Assembly: GCF_030052815.1 (NCBI RefSeq)
Contig: NC_079502.1
Location: 34,402,050 to 34,466,049 of the forward strand
Reading direction: 5' to 3'
DNA from: Hevea brasiliensis
Taxonomy: Eukaryota > Streptophyta > Magnoliopsida > Malpighiales > Euphorbiaceae
DNA length: 64,000 bases
Shown: positions 23,619 through 35,553 of the stretch, one piece after another
How positions within the stretch are numbered: the first letter of the stretch is position 1
How the letters are laid out: each line of letters opens with the position of its first letter
Notes under the pieces: model-generated
Database searches by the model: none
What the model saw: only the letters and a program-made list of their open reading frames with translations
Told to the model about the DNA's origin: nothing
Translations under genes and position numbers: made by a program

Positions 23619-24666
23619 AACTTCCCAAACTGCTTGTCCAATTTTGCTTTCTAAAATCTTTGAGGAAAAGGTAGGGGAGGCTGGTATGGCTCTGGTAATT
23701 TCTTTGTCTTCCTTGCTTCCTCTCCCTGATCTTTCTTAGCTTCTTCCTCTTTTTTCTCTGCTTGGCCTTTAGATTTTTCTATGGTTTCCTCTGTCGGTTC
23801 TACCTCTGGTTATAGTAGAGTTCACCCACTCCTCAGTGTAACTACCTTACAATGCTCCCTTGGGTTCATTTCTAGTTGGCTAGACAATTTGCCAGCAGCC
23901 TTACTTGAAGAACTTGCTCGCTGAGTGATTTGATTCTCTAGCATCTTGTTATGAGTAGCAAGTTGGTCCATTCTGGAAGTCAGCTATTTAATCAATTCAT
24001 TTTGTTGTTGTTGAGCTGCTAGGAATCCTTCCATCATGGTTTCCATGGTTATCTTCAGTTTAGGTTTTTGAGGTTGGAGAGGTAGTGATGGTTGTGCAAA
24101 GTTTTGACCTCTGTTCTGAAATCTAGGGGGTACTGGTGGTTTGTAACCTTGTTGCTTATTTATTAGCTGGTTCTGCTGATTGGACCATGAGAAATTTGGG
24201 TGGTTCCTCCATCCAGGTTTGTAAGTATTTGAATATGGATTGTTGGGCTACCTCTGGTTGAAGTTTCCTCCATTATTCACATAGTTCATCTATTCTGTGG
24301 AGGGTTCATTGAAATTGCTATATTCTGAACTCATGTATCCTCCTCCATAGCTGTCCTCATGTTGACTGTTTGTACTAACTGCATTAGCTTGCATTCTTTT
24401 GAGTCTCTTTATGAGCTGATCAAATTGAGCATTTATCATGCTTAAGGCATCTACTTCCAGGACCCCTGCAGTTCTCCTTGCATTTCCTCTTTCATTTGAC
24501 CACTCATAATTATGGTATGCAACCCTTTCTAGAAGTTCAAGTGCTTGTGTCACTGTTTTCTCCATTAGATCACCTTTTATAGCTGAATCAACTGTGCTCC
24601 TTGTAGAGGGTAGTAACCCATTATGGAAATTTTGCACTAATAGCCAATCCTCTATGCCATGGTGTG
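23619..24666 (-). pseudogene. Athila-type gag, C-terminal part
   Basis: HHGIEDWLLVQNFHNGL and LLERVAYHNYEW (in the frame 24736-24290, but only from 24666 down) are typical of Athila/Tat gag. They are followed by Asn/Gln-rich sequence, a helix-forming segment and a basic linker across several stops. The first residues of the 24736 frame belong to an inserted LTR and not to gag. The gag continues at 31564 on the other side of that LTR. Confidence 0.82.
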
Positions 24667-27600
24667 TGTCGCACCTTACCCCTCTGTAAGGCATAACATG
24701 ATTTCGTTGAATACCTAATGAACTATCAAACTTCACCTACCGATAACTCATTAAATACCCTACAAGGGATTTTAAAACAATTTTCTTACTTTTTAAAAGT
24801 GGTGAGCATTTTCTAATAAGTATTAAAAATATTTAATTAGAGTTTGAAAACTAGTTAAAATTTTTGTCCATTTTTATTTGTCCGCAAAATTTAGAAAAAT
24901 TTCGACAGAGTACCGTGTGTATTTTAATAAAATAGTTCTTCAAATACCTATAAAAATACTTCCAATAATTTGTTTTATCAATTCAATAACTACCACAACA
25001 AACTTCAACATCATTTCTCAAACTCCAAAATTCAAATCAATAATTCACAACTCAATATTTTCATTCATTTTTTTTCATTAAAGTAAAAATAAATTACATT
25101 TATTAACCACTGTACATTAGCAAATCCAAAACAATATTATTACAAACTTTATACAACTGCTCTTGACTAGTTTATACATGTACATACATTTACATACGTC
25201 AAAATAAATAATACAATCAGGGTATAAAATATACCCGACAGAACTTCAGGGGTGTAGCTCCAATATCCTCAGCAACCCACTCTGCTGCTCCTTTAGTCTC
25301 TATATCTGCGATAGCAATAACAGCCATCGCTGAGTACTATGACTCAGTGGTGCACAACATACTAAAATAACATTTATTCATAATTCAAATTACATTTATT
25401 CAAATATTGAACTGAATATGACAAACTGATACAAAACATGATTTATAAATTTTTAGTCCAAACAATTTCATTTAGAAAGTCTCAAAACAATTTCATAAAA
25501 ATACACAGTTATATCATGTCATTCAAAACATATTCATCTCAATAACTAGAGGCTTATGAGAAATCACAAGGCTAGCTAGCTCAAACTAAGGGTACCCATT
25601 CAATTTCTTCCTCTACTGGTACACACCTCAACACTTCAGCCAGAGAGAGAATCAAAATTCGAAACTATTTCTTCCCACTAGTCATGCTAGTGAGGTATTC
25701 AAATATATGGTCATGACACTGTGGTTTCAAAACTGCCTTAGCAATTTACTAAACATTTATTGCCATTTCAAACACATACAAGTAAACTTTTAATAATTTA
25801 AGTCAAAAGCATAATAATCATTTCAATACAATTGAGTCACAATTTAATATCTCAATTTATTCAAAAAAATTTGCAGAAGAAAATTTATAGAAATTTTATG
25901 TTGTGCACAAACCTTATACGAGTCGCCTCTTAGCCTTGACTCGATGCTTCAGGTTCTTTCCCGATATTCTTTTCGACTGAAACACACAATTTCATAGTAT
26001 TTCAGTATCATAATTTGTCATAATCCAAAAATAAATTCAAATCTATTTATATCTAACTTAAATATACTTAACTTGAAGTTTTTTAAAATTTGTGTTTCGG
26101 TGTTACTATTCATGATACTATTCAAGTCAATTTGTTGACTTTCTAATGCTTAATAGGTATGGGAATTCTAATTTCACCCACATACCACATTTTGATTACC
26201 TAACTTGTTGGTTTTGGTTGTTTTCTCAAATATTAAGTCTTTTAGGCACAAATTTCAAATTTTCATTTTTGGTATCCTGTTTTGCACTGTTCCACTGGTC
26301 ATGTTGCTGTGGTAATTTGGCTAAGTTTTCTTCATAAAAGTTATTCCTTATTGTCTTAACTTTATTTCCCTTTTAGAATCACTCCATTTGGAGTTTTTTA
26401 GCCCTAGTTATGGCCATTTGAATATGGCTGGCCAGATTTAGTGTTACAAAGAATTATGGGCATTTACTGGTTAATGGCAGTTTTTGTGGGTTGATTGCAG
26501 ATGAGTTTTTGGATAGCTTATGGTTAAATTTTGAGTTTGTTGGTAGGGCTATATCTCAGCTTTCTATTGGTAAAATTTCAGGTCATTTGGACCTTTCTAG
26601 ACAAAGTTATGGTCATTTACGTAACTATTGTTCATTTGGTCATTTTTGTACAGGTCAGTTTGCCCAATCCGGATTTGGCCTAATTGTTCTCTAAGTTATG
26701 GTCACTTTCTGGGCATGATTCCTCAATAAAAAATGTGCCATTTTGTGTCTAGTTTCATTTCCAATTAGCCTCATACCAATTGGGTTGGTAAATTTTCAGT
26801 TTTGGTCCCTGAAAAGACCTAGGTCAAGCTGCCTACAGATTAACCCTCACCAATCCGAATTTAAACTTATTTCCAACAATTCATTCACACCACAAATGGT
26901 CACAATTGACCATTTCTCAACTCAAATAAGGTCAATAACATTATTTGGCCAATTCTCAAATTTTTCTTTAATTTTTCACATGTTTAAAACCCTAGCTACA
27001 CACAAAGTTCAACCTAATGCAATTTAAAGTGTGTATTCATGTTCTACACACCTAATTTACCTCAAATAACCATTCAAACACTTCAAACTCATTCATTTCA
27101 AACCCTAACCCTAGCTATATGAATTTCATATTTGGTCCCTCAATAATTATTTTTGTTTGATATTACACAATTTCTAAGTTTATTAAGCATATTTGCATGA
27201 ATTTTAAAGAAAAACTAAGTAATTGATGACTAACCTCTTTCTTTGAATTTCAAATCTTCAATTTCTATTTTTCCTCCTTCCTTTTCTTGATTAATCACCT
27301 TCTCAAGTTGGTCTAACAAGTTTAAATGACGAAATTTGGGAACAAAATGAGGTTTAATGGGGGTTTGCAAGCTTGATCTCAAGCTTCCATGGTGGTTTGT
27401 GGTGAGAGAAGTGGGAGAGAGAGAGGTGACGTTTTTTTGGAGAAGAAGAAGTGAATTTTTTTTCTTTTTATTTTTGTCTTTTAAATATTAGGATTTATCC
27501 TCAAAATTTCAATTATTTAAATATTAGATTTATTGCATTATGCTTATGTCATGCATAATGTAATTAAACTTTTCTTTTCCTTTTTCTTTTTCATTTAGTT

Positions 27601-30600
27601 TTTCATTAGTTCTCTAATTTAATTCTTGATCCCGAAATTTTCTTTTCTCTAATTTTATTGGACAGTTAGGTCAGGTGTCAGCTTTAGGGGTGAAATTGTG
27701 ACACCCCTTACCCGACTACAGTGTAGCCGAACAAGTTATGCCACTCAGTGTGCCGAGCACTCTATTTTATCTTAATTCATTTTTATTCTTCCTTTTGAAT
27801 ATAGCTTGTGAAATATAATTTATTTAAGCCATTTATCAAAATTATAATTTATTTGAGGTTCCGAAAATTTTAAAGAAAATCCGGCAGAGTACCGGCTAAA
27901 AATGGAGAAAACCGTTCTTCGGAACCTGTTAAAAACACTTCCAATATTCACATTCATTCATTTCCAAACTCCAATATCAAAATCTCATCAATATTTCTCA
28001 ATTTCAGTTCTCAACATTTGTCAACCATTCATTTCTCAATCATTCATCCATCTCATATGATACCATGCATATATCATAGATAAACATTCACTTTTCCATT
28101 TACAACCACACTTTACCTTATTTACATGAATATCAAAATATATTACATAAGTTCAAATACATATGAGAAAATAAAATCAATTACAAAATACCAAAATGAC
28201 ACCTAGTGTCCTACCAATGCACTGTAGCCTGTGAGGTGACACGGACACTATGCAGAACTGCAGGATGGACTTACCCAATCTGTGGTCTACTGGCTCTCGA
28301 TCAGTATCTTCAGTACCTACGCGTTGCAAAAGCGACGCGCTAAGCATAAAGCTTAGTGGTGCAAATAATAAAATAGAAAGAAATAATATGCAAATAAAAA
28401 TCATAATTTCCTTGCTATTGCGTTCATGAGAAATGAATAATTACTCACTTAGTGTTTAGTCGAGGGCTAATTACGTTTTATGATATTAACTTCTTCATGC
28501 ATTTTGTTTATTTATTTTCTTCATGATCTTGAGTTTCTTTGTATTCTATCGTAATCTTTTCTGATATTTAATTTTCGTATTTTCTTTAACAATCAGTTCA
28601 ATTACAGTTATACTTTTCCATGCCCAAGTAACCTATACAAATTGACCGGACTGGATAAACGGGTAAACTAGCACTGGGTACCAGGTACCTCGGGCCGTCA
28701 CACCATCGGTCACAATGTGTCTCCCGGTGTGCAAACAGAATGGCTAATAAGCCATATAAGCAATAAGGCATAAAGCCAAGTAAAACATCATAATCAGTAT
28801 AGCCATAGGCTATCACATCACAGAATGGCAATGAAGCCATATATCATAAGCAGTACTGCTATCAGAACCCTATTGGCATGCCAACCTATCCAAACCAATC
28901 ACATTAGGCCTACTAGGGCATTTGAAACTTTTGAATTCTTCAATTTTTTTGAATTTCAAGTTTTTATGTCACTATTCACTTCAATAGTCAACAAAAAGTT
29001 GACTTTTGCATAGAACATAGGTGCATTGGTTTTAACACTCCCAATGTACCCCATTTTGCATTTAAAACTTGTTAGTTTTGGTCACTTTCTCAAAGCTTAG
29101 GTCATTTTGGCAAAATTGCCAATTTTTGGTTTTGATGTCACTATTCACCTCATTGGTCAACAAAAATGTTGACTTTTGGGTAGAAAATATGTACATTGAC
29201 TTTGGCACTCCCAATATACCACATTTGGCATTCAAAACTTGTTGGCATTAAGTGTTAATACCATTTCTAAGTTTAAACCAACACAAGCAGAATTTTCAGT
29301 TTTGGTGAGTCAACTTCACTGTTCCATTGGACACTGTTACTGTTGGAATTTGAAGAAATGTAAAACATAAAAGTTGTTCCTTATTTTGTCTAGTTGAATT
29401 TCCTTTTTTGAATCACTCCATTTGGAGTTTTGTAGCTCCAGATATGGCTCAAAAACCCAAGCTGTCCGGATATGCATTCTGCAGAAATTTACCATATCGA
29501 CAGTGCATGAACAGTAACTTGAGTCACTTGGTTGAATGGGTTCTGGCCATAATTTGGGGTAGGTTCCTTCATGAAAGTTGTTTGTCTATGTCTTAACTTG
29601 TTGCTGTAAAAATTTCAGGTCAATTGACCAAATCTACAGTGAGTTATGGCCAAATGAATAGTTACTGTTCATTTGGTCAATTCTGCAGAGGCAGTTTCAG
29701 GGTTCCGGATTGGGGCCAAGTTTTGGTCCTCTTGCTTTGGTCTTTTGGGCATGGTTTCTTCAGCAAAAATGTGCCATTATAAGCCTAGTTTCATGTCCAA
29801 TTGGCCAAACATCAATTGGACTAACACAGCCCAAATTATGGCAGTGCAAAGGGACTGAATTTTCAATCCCTATGCTGCTGTCATAGGGCAGTTTATACCT
29901 TCACTTTACCATCCAATTTTTCAGTTCTAATTAGGGTCAACCTACCTAAAATGGTCACTAATTGACCATTAAAATGTGCCCTAACAATTTCCTAAGCCAA
30001 TTCACATTTTCACCTTTCCAAACCCTAATGTCCAAACCAATTACTCATAAACCTTGATTAACATGCTTAGTTCAATCTCCATGCATATTAATACCTTAAC
30101 CATGATTTCCAACCACTCTAAGTTTATTAAACAATCAACCTCATACTTTCATAGGGCTGCTGGAAATTTAAGGTACCATAACACATATATTTTACTTCAA
30201 TTTCATAAAATTTCTTAGCTCAAAATGATGTTCTAACTAAGATTTAAAAGAAGGAAAATGAAATTATAGCACTAACTTGAATGAGCAGAATTTTTCCCCA
30301 CTCAAAACTTCAATTTCCTTCTTCTTCTTGGCTGCCAAGAGCTTCCCCAAGTGATATAGTCAAAGTTTAATGAAAGGGGTTAGGGTTTAGTGGTGGAAAC
30401 AAAGGAGAAAGGAAGCTTTGGTTGAAAATCAATGGAGGTTTGGCTATGGGAATTGAGAGTTACGGGTGAACTTTGTAAAAGTGATGGCTGCTGGAATTTT
30501 AGGAGCTTTTGTTGTGTTTTTATACATATTTTATTAGTTAATTTAAGTGTTGACTAAATGTGATTGGTGGGTAACTCTTAGATGACATCATATGATGTCA

Positions 30601-31563
30601 AAATTGACATTTATTCTCATTTTTCTTTTCTCTTCTTCTCTACTCATTTTCACTTTAATTTTTGGTAATGTTTCTTCATATTTTATGTCATATTAATTAT
30701 TTACTCAACTGGACAAGTCGGCCAAAAATCACCTCGGAAGGCGAAATGACCAAAATGCCCTCCGTTTGGCTTAACGGGTCAAAATTGTCTGTACCGATTG
30801 AAAAATTTTTCTAAGTATTTTCTTGGCATTCTAATGCCATGGGAACCTCAATAACCCTTCTCTGGAGTCCCAAAAATTATTTTATAATTTTTCCCCTGGG
30901 TCTAGGGCTCCTCGTTGCGAGAACCGCAACTTCCCTCCGGTTACCCATTGCTAGGGCACCGGCTCGTTTAACTTGATTGTATTTTATTTCTAAAATTTTT
31001 ACTAAATTTTTCTTATTAATATTTGAGTTAATTATGATTCCCGACTTTAGTTTAAATATTTTTCCGGACGTTCTAGCTGTCCGGACCGACACCGGTCACC
31101 GGAACAGTAGGATGTACGGAGTGGTTACAGGGAGGATGTTACAGAAATGACCAAATTGCCCCTTGCTGGTTCAATCCGGTTTGTAAGTTATTCAATATTT
31201 CTTCCGGATCCCTGACCTAATTATTTGACCTGCTTAACAATTCTTTTCTGTGATTTTCTCTTTTCCACTGTGTTCGCAATAGTCTAAGGACCGCAGTGTC
31301 ACATTTTACGATTCGAAATTTGAGTTTAGACTGACCTCGCAGTCATTCCCGATAAGGTCACCCACCGCTGTGACTCCCGGCTCATTTAACTTCTTGTGTT
31401 CTGTTTTTCTTATTTATACTTAACTATTTGGCAATTACTAATTATTTGTGTTCAAGGCTTAACTAGGTGTCTTAGACGTGGTTCTAATCCCTTTAATTGT
31501 CCGGACTGAGACCGATCACCGGAACAGTGAAATATACCAGGCTATGCAAATAGGGGTGTTACA
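24667..31563 (-). mobile_element. Solo LTR in Athila gag, interrupted by a second solo LTR
   Basis: Plus-strand ends are TGTCGCACCTTACC and AATAGGGGTGTTACA. A perfect GTGTG duplication flanks it (24662-24666 and 31564-31568), and the gag frame resumes exactly beyond. Without the nested solo LTR at 27697-31143 its length is about 3.45 kb, near the 3.56 kb of its relative at 53401-56963. A 5S-promoter-like stretch lies at about 31341-31390 and the U3 dyad at about 31497-31533. No coding frame is recognised. Confidence 0.92.
27697..31143 (-). mobile_element. Solo LTR of E1 family, 3.45 kb
   Basis: Plus-strand ends TGTGACACCCCTTACCC and GGATGTTACA match the E1 LTRs in sequence and length (3447 against 3432 bp). 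The duplication GAAAT is perfect (27692-27696 and 31144-31148). It has modules starting near 29369, 29573 and 29763, a near-palindrome (29650-29676), a 5S-like stretch (about 30928-30972) and a U3 dyad (about 31073-31113). Confidence 0.93.
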
Positions 31564-32176
31564 GTGTGGACATTCCCTCTGTTGGTCTTTTATATCTTTT
31601 CCATGCGTCATAGAGTGATTCTGCTTCCTTTTGTCTAAAGGTGTTGAGCTCAAGCCTCAGTTTTGCAGTTTTTGAAGGTGGAAAATAGCTTGCTAGAAAA
31701 GCTTGAGAGAGGTTTTCCCAAGTGGTTAACGTTCCAGCCGATTGAGAAAGTAACCACTTCCTTTCTCTGTCCCTAAGGGAGAATGGGAATGCTTTGAGTC
31801 TTATTACTTGATCAGACACTCCATTCATCTTGAATGTGTCACATAAGGCAAGAAAGCACTGGAGGTGATAGTGTGGGTCTTCTGTTAGTGAACCTACAAA
31901 CTGGGTTTGTTGAATCATTTGGAGCCATGGTGGTTTTAATTCAAAGTTGTTGGCTTCCACTGTGGGTCTAGTGACACTAGGCTGAAATCCTTGGACAGAT
32001 GGAGCTCCGTAATCTCTCAAGAGTCTTGGTCTGTTATTATTATCGGCCATGGTTAGAATTTTAAGATCTCCTTGACCGTGCTCTTGATGTTTCCTTTCCC
32101 TTCTGATGGCTCTCAAAGTTCTGTCAATCTCTGGATCACAGTCCAAAATTTCTTCTTCTAGCCTTGTTCTGGTCAT
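31564..32176 (-). pseudogene. Athila-type gag, N-terminal part
   Basis: The frame runs from an ATG at 32176 toward 31564. It includes MADNNNRPRLLRDY, LKPPWLQMIQQTQFVG, HLQCFLALCDTFKMNGV and AFPFSLRDRERKWL, all characteristic of Athila/Tat capsid regions, and ends in the solo LTR. Together with the part at 23619-24666 it makes an almost complete gag. The upstream ATG at 32176 may be a short extension before the usual start at MADNNNRP (about 32050). The protein would form the particle shell. Confidence 0.85.
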
Positions 32177-32305
32177 ATATCAGATCGAGCACCTGAGAGA
32201 AAAGAAGAGAAATACAATAAGTAAAATAAAATTAAATAATAAATATAATTGCCTAAATCAGCTAAATTGCCTATCACTTGATATTACTAAAGCCAAAAAT
32301 CCTCT

Positions 32306-32317
32306 GCAACGGCGCCA
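32306..32317 (-). other. Primer-binding site of Athila element (tRNA-Asp type)
   Basis: The minus strand reads TGGCGCCGTTGC, a PBS typical of Athila/Tat elements, six bases from the LTR edge at 32324. Confidence 0.85.
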
Positions 32318-32323
32318 AAAACT

Positions 32324-33963
32324 TGTTTTGCTGGTTTTACAACCTTGCAAGTGTACGGATTGCTAACAAGTAATAAAGTGATGAGTAGAGTATTGTTCCC
32401 ATGAGAAATTTGATTAGTAAGCACCAATCTACATAGTAATTTTGACTGTCTAGGCTATTGAATACTTAGGGAATGAAGTTTGTTAACCTTAAACTCTAGA
32501 ATGGTAAACTTAAAATGAAATGATTTATTTGAAATAATTCTGAAATTAAGATTTCACACTTGAATCTTACTAGGGATGTTATCTCGTTTATTTACTGAAT
32601 TGAAGATCATTTTCCTTGATGGAAATCAGTCCTAAGTTATCCTAAATCCTCTCTCAAGGCACCTAGGGTGTATTCTAATTAACTCAAACCCAACTTTCGT
32701 GGTGATCAAATTAATTAAAATCCTTTAAGATCTTTGACCAATTTTGAAATTCCACAAAGGTATCAGCCTATGTGTAGGTCAGAATTCCTAGGTTCAAGAT
32801 TTTGATTTTCTAATATTAATCTTCACCTTTCAGTCCTTCAATTAACATCTACAATCATGGCTAAGTGGGTACCAGCACATAGCATGCATTAAGATCACAA
32901 GAAATTAAATTAAGGAACGAATCTCAAATCCAATAAATAAAACTTAATGTTCATCCATAATAATAATTACAAGCATTACTCTCCAAAATTTAGAATAAGA
33001 AAACTACTCACTCATGGTGAGTTTAGCAAACATCATGATGAAAGAAAAAAACAGTAAAAAGAAAATCATGTAGAAGAAATAAAACAATAAAAATCTATCA
33101 AGGAGATGAAATGAAGGAACCGAAGAGAGTTTGCAGCTTTGATCTTGTGGAGCTTCAGCTGGAAAACTCCTTTTGGTACTGATGTTTCTCTCCTTGAGAT
33201 GGCTGGAGAGAGTGTAGAGTGTGGATTTCTCTCCTTCAAAACTCCTCAAAAGTGCTGTCAAAAGATAAAAGAAAGCCTCCCTTTTTCTGATATTTTCTCT
33301 TTTATTTATAATAGTTGCTCTAGGGTTAGGTCATTTTGAGTCCAAAAGGCTTTAAGAGTCTCATTTGAATCAAAAAACAAGAGCAGGAATTCAAGTTATA
33401 AAACTGGCTGCCGCATAGTACACGGCCCGTGTGTCACTACACAGCCCAGGGCCGTGTAACTTATTGGAGTGGAACTGCAGAGTCTTGCATTGGCACAGAG
33501 AGTTACACGGGTCTGCGCCAACTACACGGGCCTAGTTACATGGGCCGGGTACTTTTGTTCCCATAAGGTTCTTCAAGCTTATGCCTGGCAGAGACTTACA
33601 CGGGTCCCTGCAAATTACACGGGTCTAATTACACGACCCGTGTACTTTTGTTTCTCCATTGGCTATCTAGCTTTCTTTTGGCAGAAGGTTACACGGGTCT
33701 GGGCCTTGGCTTTCACGACCCGTGTACTTTGTGTTAGCAGCAATACTCAGTCTCTTGACCTCTCCAAGCTTCCTTTTACACTACTATACCGTGAGGCTTC
33801 ACCCAAACACCTGAAATGATGCAGAAAATATGGAATTAAGGGCTTGACAATAGAAATTACAAAAACTAATAGAATCAACTACTATGCATGAAAATACTTG
33901 CCTAAATGCTATGAGATAATATACAAATGTGCATAAAAACATTTATACAATTCAAGTGTATCA
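32324..33963 (-). mobile_element. Athila 5' LTR (copy A), 1.64 kb
   Basis: The sense strand runs from TGATACACTTG (at 33963) to CCAGCAAAACA (at 32324). It holds a leader-like region and an array of ACACGG motifs (33418-33730). Its inner 1.07 kb is mirrored by copy B directly to the right. The 5-bp target flank on the right would be AATTC; the other side lies outside the window. Confidence 0.85.
33418..33730. repeat. ACACGG-motif array in Athila LTR
   Basis: About nine occurrences of TTACACGGG, TACACGGC or the reverse CCCGTGTA are spaced irregularly, several as palindromic pairs such as ACACGGCCCGTGT. The truncated copy B lacks this portion. Confidence 0.8.
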
Positions 33964-35034
33964 AATTCCTGCTCTTGTTTTCTGATTCAAATGAGACTCC
34001 TAAAGCCTTTTGGACTCAAAATGACCTAACCCTAGAGCAACCATTATAAATAGAAGAGAAAACATCAGAAAAAAAAGGAGGCTCTCTTTTATCTTTTGAC
34101 AACACTTTTGAGGAGTTTTGAAGGAGATAAATCCACACTCTGCACTCTCTCCAGTCGTCTCGAGGAGAGAAACATCAGTACCAAAAGGAGTTTTCCAGCT
34201 GAATCTCCACAAGATCAAAGCTGCAAACTCTCTTCGGTTCCTTCATTTCATCTCCCTAGACGGATTTTTATTATTTTATTTCTTCTACATGATTTTCTTT
34301 TTACTGTTTTTACCTTTTATCATGATGTTTGCTGAACTCACCATGAGTGAGCAGTTTTCTTATTCTGGATTTGGGAGAGTAAAGCTTGTAATTATTATTA
34401 TAGATGAACACTAAGTTTTATTTATTGGATTTGAGATTCGTTCCTTGATTTAATTTCTTGTAATCTTAATGCATGCTATGTGCTAGTACCCACTTAGCCA
34501 TGATTGTAGACGTTAATTGAAAGACTGAAAGGTGAAGATTAATATTAGAAAATCAAGATCTTGAACCTAGGAATTTTGACCTAGACATAGGCTGATACCT
34601 TTGTGGAACTTCAAAATTGGTCAAAGATCTTAAAGGATTTTAATTAATTTGATCACCATGAAAGTTGGGTTTGAGTTAATTAGAATACACCCTAGGTGCC
34701 TTGAGAGAGGATTTAGGATAACTTAGGATTGATTTCCATCAAGGAAAACGATCCTCAATTCAGTAAATAAACGAGATAACATCCCTAGTAAGATTCAAGT
34801 GTGAAATCTTAATTCCATAATTGTTTCAAATAAATCATTTCATTTTAAGTTTACCATTCTGGTGTTTAAGGTTAACAAACTTCATTCCCTAAGTATTCGA
34901 TAGCCTAGACAGTCAAAATTACTATGTAGATTGGTACTTACTAATCAAATTCCTCATGAGAACGATACTCTACTCATCACTTTATTACTTGTTTGTGATC
35001 TGTGCACTTGCGGGGTTATAAAACCAGCGAAACA
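33964..35034 (+). mobile_element. Athila LTR (copy B), 5'-truncated, inverted to copy A
   Basis: It is the reverse complement of copy A from about 33390 down to 32324, starting AATTCCTGCTCTTG and ending CCAGCGAAACA. The first 0.57 kb of the LTR is missing. The likeliest explanation is that the element with copy A inserted into LTR B, so that the missing part lies left of the window. No PBS follows, so B is a 3' or solo LTR. Confidence 0.78.
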
Positions 35035-35035
35035 G

Positions 35036-35553
35036 GTAATGGATTCCATCTTGATCAACACCTATCTCCATATATAACTAGTAGGAGTTAACACATGCCC
35101 ATATACCCATACACAGTATGAGTATGAAAGCAGTATCAAACTCAAACCACCTATATATAAGATAACTGTGTTATCTCAGGTCTAAAGATTATATGCACTG
35201 ATATGATATATGACAATGCATTGACAAGAGTAAACTCCATGTGCTTGTCATAAGCGTCACTAATTTGGCCTACTTATCATGTATAAGTGCCTATCATGTT
35301 TGTTATGTGGCATGAGACTCACCACTCCAACTTATTTATATCCCATATTAATACTTTGGGAATAAACATGATTACAATTTTTCTAGATAAGTCATGTCCT
35401 TTGTGAAGTATCCTCGATTGTGAACTAATTTTATGATACTTTGTTCTAGAAATACTGTCACTCATATTCTTAACAACTTAAGAATAAAATTTCTAACAAA
35501 ATATCGATGGACGTTTTTAATTACACATAAATAAATTATGTAAATGGAAAAGT
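35036..35553 (-). mobile_element. Fragment of an unclassified LTR-like repeat
   Basis: This is the reverse complement of about 63080-63600, with shared blocks such as ATTCCATCTTGATCAACACC and CCTAACATGTTTGTTATAT-like sequence. It ends where the similarity stops (GGAAAAGTG). No coding frame is present. It resembles a non-coding LTR retrotransposon of copia or LARD kind, but the class cannot be fixed. Confidence 0.5.

Noticed and set aside
24667..24736. N-terminal residues joined to the Athila gag frame at 24736
   Set aside because: Those codons belong to the end of the inserted solo LTR. The true gag continues at 31564.
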